Source: BQJD01 sp964350265 (GTDB taxonomy: Bacteria > Pseudomonadota > Gammaproteobacteria > Arenicellales > CAJQKF01). From it: a stretch of 64,000 bases of DNA. Position numbers and translations under genes: made by a program. Below the pieces are notes generated by a model. The model was not told the origin of the DNA. It did no database searches and saw only the letters and a program-made list of their open reading frames with translations. The stretch covers positions 1-64,000 of the forward strand of contig CAYGJZ010000003.1 in the NCBI GenBank assembly GCA_964350265.1, given 5' to 3'. Below are positions 41,822 through 48,808 of this stretch, in pieces (the stretch's first letter is position 1; each line of letters starts with the position of its first letter).

Positions 41822-43299
41822 GCGCTGTCCCCGGTTTGAAAACGGGCGGCCACCGAATCGGCTGCCCGTGCATTGGATTCATGGATCTCGCATCCCAGCG
41901 CGGCCAGCTTGTCCCACTGGCCGGCATGGTCCTGCGGATCGAGCCGACTGCCGACAAAGGACACCACCACGTGGTTGTCCCGGTGGGCTTCGAGGAAGCG
42001 CGCCAAAGATGGCGCCAGCGCACCGGCCGGGTCGTCGTCGGCGCCGTAGCCGAGCACGATGTCCAGCAGCAGCAGCCGCGGCCTGGCCGAACGGGCCAGC
42101 GCATCGATGACTTCCCGCCGCACGGTGGCATCGATCATCGGGTGGGCGCGGCCGACGGTGAGGCGATCGTCGCCGAGGTCGACCAGCAGGTGCCCTTCGT
42201 GGGCGGCGAAGGCCGCCGGGGTGGGCGAGGCAAAGGCGTCGAGACCGGCGATGCCGGGCAGGGTCGCGGCCAGCCGGTGGGCGGCCTCGGTGGCCAGCGT
42301 GCCACCGCTGAACAGCCCGGCAAGGTCGCCCCCCCTGCGCTCGTCGGCCGACCCGGGGCGGTGTACCCGCGGCGCATCGAAGGCGACCGAACGCGCCTCG
42401 GCGACACGGCCAGCGGCTCGGGTCAGGTCGGTGTCGGGATCGCCCAGCAGGGCCAGGGTGACCGGCTTGCCCAGGGACTCGACCTGCTCGGCAAGTCGGC
42501 GGGCAGTTTCCTCGCCCGGCGCCTTGGAGACGATCACCACGTGCTCGGTGCCGTCGTCGGCGGCCAGCCACTGAAGGGCGCGGAAGGTGGAAACGCCTCC
42601 GATGTCGTCACTCATGTCGCGTCCGCCGACACCCAGGATATGGCGGATGCCGATGCCCCGGGCGTCGAGCAGGCAGGCCAGGTGCTGGGCGCCGGTGCCC
42701 GAGGCCGCCACCAGGCTGACCGCACCCGGCGACAGCACGTTGCAGAAGCCGAGCGCGGCGTCGCCGATCTTCGCGGTGCCGCAGTCCGGGCCCATGACCA
42801 GCCGCTGCTCGCGCTCGGCGATGCGCTTCAGCGCACGTTCCTCGTCGAGGCTGACCCCGTCGGAGAACAGCATCACGTTGGCACCCGCGTACAGGGCATC
42901 CACCGCGTCGGGCACCACGTGGGCGCCGGGCAGGGAGATCACCACCAGGTTGGCATCGACACTGCGCACCGCCTCGGCCACGGTGTCGTGCACCGGGGCA
43001 TCGCCACCCGCCTGGGCCGGCTCGTTGCTGGCCAGCAGGGTCTCCAGCATTGCATAGGCGGCGTCCAGCGCATCCTCGCTGGCGGCGCGCACCGCCACCA
43101 GGAAGTCGCTGCTGCCCGCGCCGTCGGCCACGTTGCCGGCGAACCCCAGGTCCGAGAGCAGCGACAGGTTCAACGGCGTGGCCATGGCCACCAGGCTTTC
43201 TTCCACCTGGTCAAGGGCACGAAGCTGGCTGCTGATGCGCATCAGCACCACCGAATCGTGGTAAATCCCCCGTCGAATCTCCACACGTTCTGGCATCAA
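41818..43299 (-). CDS. FdrA-family (AllF-like) acyl-CoA-synthetase-related carbamoyltransferase subunit
   Basis: 493 residues, a succinyl-CoA-synthetase-like fold: an N-terminal CoA-binding-like part (residues ~100-230, VISLPGAHVVPDAVDALYAG, GPDCGTAKIGDAALGFCNVL, VAASGTGAQHLACLLDARGI) and a ligase-like C-terminus (LLLLDIVLGYGADDDPAGAL). FdrA is the large subunit of the proposed oxamate carbamoyltransferase. It overlaps both neighbours by 4 bp (ATGA), consistent with a fixed-ratio complex. Confidence 0.87.
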   Translation of the reverse strand: MMPERVEIRRGIYHDSVVLMRISSQLRALDQVEESLVAMATPLNLSLLSDLGFAGNVADGAGSSDFLVAVRAASEDALDAAYAMLETLLASNEPAQAGGDAPVHDTVAEAVRSVDANLVVISLPGAHVVPDAVDALYAGANVMLFSDGVSLDEERALKRIAEREQRLVMGPDCGTAKIGDAALGFCNVLSPGAVSLVAASGTGAQHLACLLDARGIGIRHILGVGGRDMSDDIGGVSTFRALQWLAADDGTEHVVIVSKAPGEETARRLAEQVESLGKPVTLALLGDPDTDLTRAAGRVAEARSVAFDAPRVHRPGSADERRGGDLAGLFSGGTLATEAAHRLAATLPGIAGLDAFASPTPAAFAAHEGHLLVDLGDDRLTVGRAHPMIDATVRREVIDALARSARPRLLLLDIVLGYGADDDPAGALAPSLARFLEAHRDNHVVVSFVGSRLDPQDHAGQWDKLAALGCEIHESNARAADSVAARFQTGDSA

Positions 43300-44144
43300 T
43301 GTTTCTCCCGATGTTCAGGTCGAGCCGCGGCGGCCAGCACCAGCGCGGCGCCGACGGCAAGATAGTGTCCCGAGTGGTGCCCCACGTCGTGCAGGGCAGC
43401 CAACGCGTCCGCGTCCAAGTCCTCGGCCAGCGCGCCGGCGATCGCCTTCGCCAGGCGTGGCAGCACGTGCCCGGCGGCGGCCGAGGCCAGCAGTTCGGCG
43501 GACAGCGGCGTGGTCGGCGGTCGCGCGGTACAGCACGACGCGAGCGCCCCACGCACCGCTTTCGCCCAGGGTGCCGATGCGCCACCGCCACGTTCCAGCG
43601 CGGCCAGGGTGGCGAGGGCACCGCACAGCACGTCGTCGCCGGATGGCGTCGAACCCAGCCCAAGGCCCACGAGCCCCTTGGCCGCTGCCCGCAGCGCTGC
43701 GCTGCCGGTCGATTCCAGCGCCTGTTCCAGCGCCGTCACCGCGTGGCCCAGGCAGGCCGGCTCGCCCTCCCCGGGCCCAGCGTCCGCATGCGCGCGTGGC
43801 GCGCCATGACGCAGTCGACGGGCGGCGCGCGCCGCACGCCGCGCACCCGGCGCAATGCGTGGCAACGCGTCGTCACGGGCATCCACGGCAATGGTCTCGC
43901 CATCCAGTCGCAGGCTGCCCCCGCCGAGCAGGATTCGTCGGGCCCGTCGCGCCCGGTCGACCAGCGCGGGCGTCACGGTAATGGCGATGGGCAGCGACAG
44001 GCCGCCGGCAGACTCCAGTGCCACCACGCGACTGCCCGCCGTGTGCAGGTAGACATAGCGACCGGCGGCGCCACCCATGCGCTGGCAGGGCACCGGCGCC
44101 CTTGCCAGCAACGGGGCCAGCCAATGGCCGGCGATGGCGGTCAC
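43296..44144 (-). CDS. DUF2877 (YlbF/AllH-like) carbamoyltransferase subunit
   Basis: 282 residues, alanine- and arginine-rich, with the DUF2877 core GLGLGSTPSGDDVLCGALAT near residue 175 and SAELLASAAAGHVLPRLAKA. In E. coli the YlbF member is the third partner of FdrA and YlbE. It overlaps the carbamate kinase stop and the FdrA start by 4 bp each. Its own catalytic role is unknown. Confidence 0.83.
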   Translation of the reverse strand: MTAIAGHWLAPLLARAPVPCQRMGGAAGRYVYLHTAGSRVVALESAGGLSLPIAITVTPALVDRARRARRILLGGGSLRLDGETIAVDARDDALPRIAPGARRAARAARRLRHGAPRAHADAGPGEGEPACLGHAVTALEQALESTGSAALRAAAKGLVGLGLGSTPSGDDVLCGALATLAALERGGGASAPWAKAVRGALASCCTARPPTTPLSAELLASAAAGHVLPRLAKAIAGALAEDLDADALAALHDVGHHSGHYLAVGAALVLAAAARPEHREKH

Positions 44145-45088
44145 GAGTCCGCCACCACGCAGGTTCCGGCGCGGCCATCCACCACCGCCTCCAGGCGGGA
44201 CAGCGAACCGATACTGGCCGGCTGCCCGGTGCGGGCCACGAAGGACACCGCCGCCTCCACCTTGGCATCCATGCTGCCGACACCGAACTCGCCGTTGTCG
44301 AGGTGGCTGCGCATCTCGCTGACCGGCACGGTATCGAGAAACCGCTGACGATCGCTGCCGAAACCGATGGCCACGCCATCGACGTCGGTCAGGATGACCA
44401 GCCGTTCCGCACCGACCAGGTCGGCCAGCAGCACCGCGCTGCGGTCCTTGTCGATGACCGCGTTGGCGCCGACCAGGCGATCACCCTGCTGGACCACCGG
44501 TACGCCGCCGCCGCCGCAGGCAATGACCACGCCGCCTGCGCCCAGGGCGAGGCGGATCACGTCGGCGTCGAGGATTTCCAGCGGCATCGGCGAAGGCACC
44601 ACCCGGCGCCATTGGCGGCTGCCCGCGGCATGCCAGGCATGCCCCTCGGGCAGCGGCATGTCCGGCGGCGTGTCACCCTCGAAGGTCAGCCCGATGGGCT
44701 TGGTCGGCCGGGCGAAGGCGGCATCGTCGGCATCCACCCGTACCCGGGTGATCACCGGGGCCACCGGGCAGGATACGCCGAGCCGGGACAGGTGACGCTT
44801 CAGCGCCGCGGCCAGTTCCATGCCGATGGTGGCCTGGGTCTGCGCCACGCACCAGTACAGCGGCACCGGCGGAACGATGTCGCGGGCGACCTCGTTCTTC
44901 ACCAGCAGGTTGCCGACCTGCGGGCCATTGCCGTGAATGATGACCAGGGAGTGCCCGGCGGCAACGAGGTCGGCGAGGATCGCGCTGGTACGCTCGATCT
45001 GTTCGACCTGGTGTTCCGCGGTATAGCCGGACGGATCCTTCGACGAAGCCAGCGCGTTACCGCCCAGCGCAACGACCAGGGATGTCAT
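44141..45088 (-). CDS. carbamate kinase
   Basis: 315 residues. Carbamoyl phosphate plus ADP gives carbamate plus ATP. Motifs: LVVALGGNALASS, IIHGNGPQVGNLLVKNE, VIACGGGGVPVV, GANAVIDKDRSAVLLADLVG and LVILTDVDGVAIGFG of the amino-acid-kinase fold, with MDAKVEAAVSFV at the C-terminus. It lies directly before the three carbamoyltransferase-type genes, so it would harvest their carbamoyl phosphate for ATP, as AllK/ArcC does in allantoin fermentation. Confidence 0.94.
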   Translation of the reverse strand: MTSLVVALGGNALASSKDPSGYTAEHQVEQIERTSAILADLVAAGHSLVIIHGNGPQVGNLLVKNEVARDIVPPVPLYWCVAQTQATIGMELAAALKRHLSRLGVSCPVAPVITRVRVDADDAAFARPTKPIGLTFEGDTPPDMPLPEGHAWHAAGSRQWRRVVPSPMPLEILDADVIRLALGAGGVVIACGGGGVPVVQQGDRLVGANAVIDKDRSAVLLADLVGAERLVILTDVDGVAIGFGSDRQRFLDTVPVSEMRSHLDNGEFGVGSMDAKVEAAVSFVARTGQPASIGSLSRLEAVVDGRAGTCVVADS

Positions 45089-45172
45089 CGATAGCCACCG
45101 AATGGTTGCATGGGCCGGACGGCACCGGGGCCAACTGCGCGGCCCCGTGCCACGTTGTCGCCGGGCGCAGCC

Positions 45173-46267
45173 CTACTCGCCGAGATCGACGATGGCAATG
45201 GTCGGGCCGCCACCCTGCGGACCCTGGTGCATGGCGTCCACCGAGACGAACACCGCCGGATCGCCGATGGCCATGGCGGCAACACCGCCCACCGCGGCCT
45301 TGATGTGGCGATGCCAGGACACGTCGGAGTCGTCCAGCATGACCTGGCGGCGACCACGCAGCATCGCGGTGCGGTCGGCCTCGCATTTCATGAAGCAGTT
45401 GACCAGGCGGTCGCCGAGGTCCTCGGCACGCGGGCGCTCGGGCAGTTCCAGGCCGGCATTGCGAATGGACTCGTAGATACCGTCGATGTCCAGGGCATCG
45501 CGCATCACGCTGTGGCCGATACGGTAGCGGCCGCCGGCACCGTCGCGATTGCCCATCAGCACGATCTGCGCACGGTCCAGTTCCACCCCCGACGAGCACG
45601 AGGCCACCGCCGAGTAGAGGTCGAGGTTGCGGCAGATGTCGTCGGCCTGGGGCATCTCGATCTCGCCCAGCGCCACCGCGATACCGAGTCCCGTGGTGCC
45701 GTTGGACACGCCCATGGACTCGTGCACCTCGCAGGCGACGCGCTTGCCCCGGCTCTGCGCATCACGCACCGCGTCCACCGTCAGAAGCGGCGTCTTGGTC
45801 TGCACGTAGTGCACGTCGGCGGGATCGGTGATGCCGGCATTCTCCATCGCCGCGCGCACGCCGATGGCAACCTTCTCCACCATGGCCGGGCGACCGATGT
45901 CCTCGGGCAGGATCTTCGGGCTCATGGCCTGGCCGATGACCATGCGCGAGGTGCCCGGCTGTCCGGTCTTGTCATTGCGTGCGAACACCGTCGCATGCGG
46001 CGTGATCACGCCGTCGCAGCCGCCGGACCACACCAGCGGCACCTCGTTCACCTCGGATTCGCTGCGGCTGCCGTGCTTCATCAACATGGCGCGGAAGGCC
46101 TGGTCGGCGAGAATGCGGGTGAAGTCGTTGACGCCGCCGTTGCCCTCGGTCTTGCCGATCACCGCCACCACCTCGTCGGCGGTGAACTGCTTCGCCTCGA
46201 AGCACTTCTCGAGCCCGGATGCGTCGGAGACGCTGTTCAATACCACTTTTGCTACTTCTACCGCCAT
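45173..46267 (-). CDS. barbiturase / cyanuric acid amidohydrolase family enzyme
   Basis: 364 residues of the AtzD/barbiturase ring-opening family, built of three homologous units. Lysine-containing strands (AVIGKTEGNGGVNDFTR, VHYVQTKTPLL, HRHIKAAVGG) and serine turns (WSGGCDGVITPH, ASCSSGVELDRAQIV, VFVSVDAMHQGPQGGGP) mark the three Lys-Ser sites. Members open barbituric acid to ureidomalonate or cyanuric acid to carboxybiuret. The malonyl-CoA decarboxylase in the same series favours barbiturate. ATG 46267 starts the protein; the next gene is carbamate kinase after 84 bp. Confidence 0.88.
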   Translation of the reverse strand: MAVEVAKVVLNSVSDASGLEKCFEAKQFTADEVVAVIGKTEGNGGVNDFTRILADQAFRAMLMKHGSRSESEVNEVPLVWSGGCDGVITPHATVFARNDKTGQPGTSRMVIGQAMSPKILPEDIGRPAMVEKVAIGVRAAMENAGITDPADVHYVQTKTPLLTVDAVRDAQSRGKRVACEVHESMGVSNGTTGLGIAVALGEIEMPQADDICRNLDLYSAVASCSSGVELDRAQIVLMGNRDGAGGRYRIGHSVMRDALDIDGIYESIRNAGLELPERPRAEDLGDRLVNCFMKCEADRTAMLRGRRQVMLDDSDVSWHRHIKAAVGGVAAMAIGDPAVFVSVDAMHQGPQGGGPTIAIVDLGE

Positions 46268-46387
46268 GTTCGTTGTCACCTGTTGTTCAGTCGTGGTCGG
46301 GGATCGGGCGCCTTGTCCCGGCAATGCCCTTGCCACCGGCAAGGGCCGGGGTCACCGCACGAGTCTTGCGAAAATCCCGTGCAGCGT

Positions 46388-46416
46388 CCAATAGTATTGG
46401 GAGATAGTGTTATCCC
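46388..46416. promoter_or_regulatory. tandem palindromes upstream of the barbiturase-type gene
   Basis: CCAATA-G-TATTGG (46388-46400) is a perfect 13-bp palindrome. It runs into a second dyad, GATA-GTGT-TATC (flanked by GGG and CCC), ending at about 46416. The pair lies 121 bp before the barbiturase-type start, in a lower-GC gap after the dehydrogenase stop. It looks like an operator region for a promoter of the ring-opening/carbamoyltransferase genes. Confidence 0.5.
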
Positions 46417-46442
46417 GTTTTCCGATACCGGCGGCCGCCGGT

Positions 46443-47456
46443 TCAGGAAGGATCGAGTCGGTCGGCCACCGCGCGGGCGAAGTCGGAGGTCGACGAGGAG
46501 CCACCGATGTCGTAGGTCCGCACCTCGCCTTCGACCAGCACCGTCTCGATGGCCTGCTGGATGCTCTTCGCGACGTTCGGCATCTGCAGGTACTCGAACA
46601 TCATGCGCGTGGCCATCAACGTGGCCGTGGGGTTGACCACGTCCTTGTCGGCGTACTTCGGCGCCGAGCCGTGGACCGGCTCGAACATGGCCAGTTGCCG
46701 GCCGATGTTGGCGCTCGGCGTAAAGCCGAGTCCGCCGATGATGCCGCCGCCGACATCGCTGAGCACGTCGCCGTTGGCGTTCTCGGCGATGATCACGTCC
46801 AGCGTCTCCGGCTTCATCACCACGCGCATGGCACAGGCGTCGATCTCCATGTCCTCGGCCTCGATCTCCGGGTACTCCGGGGCAATGTCGTAGAACATGT
46901 CCTTCATTCGCGCATCGGTGTGTCGCAGGATGCTCTCCTTGTGGGTGAAGGTGACCTTGCGCCGCTCGTTCTCCATGGCCCAGGCAAAGGAGAAGCGAAT
47001 GATCCGCTCCATGCCCTCGTCGGTGAACACGCGCAGGTTGACGTGGCGATCGCCGTCGTCGAAGCCGACGCCCCGGTACAGTCCCTCGGTGTTTTCGCGA
47101 ATCACCACCAGGTCGGCGCCGGGCTGCAGCACCTTGACGCCGCGCAGGGCGCGGATCGGGCGCACGTTGGCATACAGCGAGAAGCCGTAGCGGATGCCCG
47201 ACAGCACCACGAAGTCATGGGGCGAGCCGATGGCGCCGAACAGCACCGCGTCGCACTCGGCAATGCCATCGCGGGTGACATCGGGGAAGGCCACGCCGTG
47301 CTCGGGCATGGCCGCCTCGCCGACGTCCATCGGCTTGAAGTCCAGCGCAACGCCGAAGCGCTCGGTTACCGCGTCAAGCACGATGCGCGCGGCCCGGGTC
47401 ACGTCGCGACCGATGCCGTCGCCGGGAATGATGCCAATCGTCCTGGCCTTGTCCAT
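46443..47456 (-). CDS. isocitrate/isopropylmalate dehydrogenase family enzyme
   Basis: 337 residues: GIIPGDGIGRDVTRAARIVL near the start, VIRENTEGLYRGVG with the substrate Arg/Glu site, DVIIAENANGDVLSDVGGGI with metal Asp residues, and FEPVHGSAPKYADKDVVNPT for the cofactor. It is an NAD(P)-dependent beta-decarboxylating dehydrogenase; IPMDH, tartrate and D-malate dehydrogenases share this pattern. With leucine genes absent, a tartrate/malate-type role in the catabolic series is more likely than leucine synthesis. It is 23 bp downstream of the M24 gene. Confidence 0.85.
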   Translation of the reverse strand: MDKARTIGIIPGDGIGRDVTRAARIVLDAVTERFGVALDFKPMDVGEAAMPEHGVAFPDVTRDGIAECDAVLFGAIGSPHDFVVLSGIRYGFSLYANVRPIRALRGVKVLQPGADLVVIRENTEGLYRGVGFDDGDRHVNLRVFTDEGMERIIRFSFAWAMENERRKVTFTHKESILRHTDARMKDMFYDIAPEYPEIEAEDMEIDACAMRVVMKPETLDVIIAENANGDVLSDVGGGIIGGLGFTPSANIGRQLAMFEPVHGSAPKYADKDVVNPTATLMATRMMFEYLQMPNVAKSIQQAIETVLVEGEVRTYDIGGSSSTSDFARAVADRLDPS

Positions 47457-47479
47457 CAAGTTCTGCTCCAGTGGGATGC

Positions 47480-48676
47480 TTACAGCGAGAACACCTGCTT
47501 GGGCGTGCGGTGCAGGCACTCGCTGACGCCGTCGGCGGTGACGATGTAGTTGTCGGTGAGAATGGCCGAGGCACGCTTGCCGCTGGCCGCCGGGTGAACC
47601 GCGATGTTCATGCCCTCGGCCAGCTTCATGGTCTCGCCGGGCTGGAAGGACGGACGCTCCACCATGTCGTAGCCCTGGCCGTGGGCGTAGACACGGGTTT
47701 CGCCGGGCAGGTCGTGGTCGGCGAGGAAGGCGTTGTTGGCCTTCAGGATCTCCACCGGGTCGGCACCGGGGCGGATCAGGTCGAGGCTGTGCTGCTGGGC
47801 AGCCAGCGCGATTTCGTGGTGACGCTGCAACTCGTCGGGAATCTCGCCCAGGCAGGCAATGCGGGACAGGTGGGTATAGTAGCCGGCGGCATCGTTGACC
47901 TCGACCAGGATGCCGACCTGGTCGCCCTTGTCGATGCGGCGGTTCATGGCATGCGGCATGTTGAACGGCAGCGGCGTTCCCGGCGGTGCGCTGGCGACGA
48001 ACACGATCTGCTGTTCGCTGCCCAGCATCAGCGCGCGGTGACGGCCGGCGGCGGCCACCTCGAGTTCGCGGACTCCGGGCTCGATGGCCTGGAAACAGGC
48101 CTTCAGGGTCTCGTCGTGCAGCCAGGCATTCTCGCGGATGCGCTCGATCTCCTCCTCCGACTTGATCGCCTTGATCAGGTCGATGTCGTCGGTGATGTCG
48201 ACGAAGGTGGCGGAGCGCAGCCGATCGCGCATCACGCGCACGAAACCGGCGGTCATCGCATCCTCGTTGACCATGCCGATGCGGGCATTGGGATAGGCCA
48301 CCAGTTCTTCGGCCAGCAACTCGGCGTCCTGGGTCGCGGCATAGTTCAGCGAGTGCATCACCGGGGTGCTCATGCGCTTCTTCACGCCGCGCATGGCGAA
48401 GGCCGGTGGCCCGGCCAGTTTCGGATCACTGGAGCCGTGGCATACCGTGGTCATCTCGTCCTCACGGGGGAAGATGAGCGAAATCGGGTAGCAGTGCATG
48501 GCCGGCTCGTCGGTGAACCATTTCACGTAGCCACCGAGATAGTCGTTGTGATTGTGCGCAACGAGGAAATCGACGCGATGCTCGGCCATGCGTTCACGCA
48601 CCGCTGACCAGCGCCGCTCGAGTTCGGCGGTGGAAACCGGTGTCATCACTTTCTGCCGCAGCAAGTCGTCGTTCAT
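47480..48676 (-). CDS. M24-family creatinase-like protein with replaced metal ligands
   Basis: 398 residues with the creatinase N-domain (residues ~15-150) and the pita-bread M24 domain (~165-390). Compared with metal-dependent members, the usual Asp, Asp, Glu, Glu ligands appear as E, H, H and T (ILVEVND, YYTHLSR, NIAVHPAAS, AILTDN); the histidine in YAHGQGYDMVERPSF is kept. Creatinase, which releases urea from creatine, is likewise metal-free, so this is more likely a C-N hydrolase than a peptidase. ATG 48676 has AAGGATG upstream. It leads the long minus-strand series. Confidence 0.8.
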   Translation of the reverse strand: MNDDLLRQKVMTPVSTAELERRWSAVRERMAEHRVDFLVAHNHNDYLGGYVKWFTDEPAMHCYPISLIFPREDEMTTVCHGSSDPKLAGPPAFAMRGVKKRMSTPVMHSLNYAATQDAELLAEELVAYPNARIGMVNEDAMTAGFVRVMRDRLRSATFVDITDDIDLIKAIKSEEEIERIRENAWLHDETLKACFQAIEPGVRELEVAAAGRHRALMLGSEQQIVFVASAPPGTPLPFNMPHAMNRRIDKGDQVGILVEVNDAAGYYTHLSRIACLGEIPDELQRHHEIALAAQQHSLDLIRPGADPVEILKANNAFLADHDLPGETRVYAHGQGYDMVERPSFQPGETMKLAEGMNIAVHPAASGKRASAILTDNYIVTADGVSECLHRTPKQVFSL

Positions 48677-48766
48677 CAGTTCGTCATCCTTATCCGGGTT
48701 GGCAATCGAAAAAAGTGTACTGGCGCCCATGCGGCAACGGAAGTCGTAAATGCCGATAGCGATATC

Positions 48767-48790
48767 AAGGCTGCCTATATCCGCAGCCTT
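48767..48790 (-). terminator. hairpin after the octahaem cytochrome gene
   Basis: AAGGCTGC (48767-48774) and GCAGCCTT (48783-48790) form a perfect 8-bp stem with an 8-nt loop, 18 bp beyond the cytochrome stop on the minus strand. The following bases are only weakly T-rich. It probably separates that gene from the M24-led series. Confidence 0.55.
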
Positions 48791-48808
48791 CGCACAGGGG
48801 ATCGGGCG

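Noticed and set aside
45173..46267. Firm call as cyanuric acid hydrolase (AtzD)
   Set aside because: Barbiturase and AtzD cannot be separated by eye, and the linked malonyl-CoA decarboxylase points to barbiturate; kept at family level.
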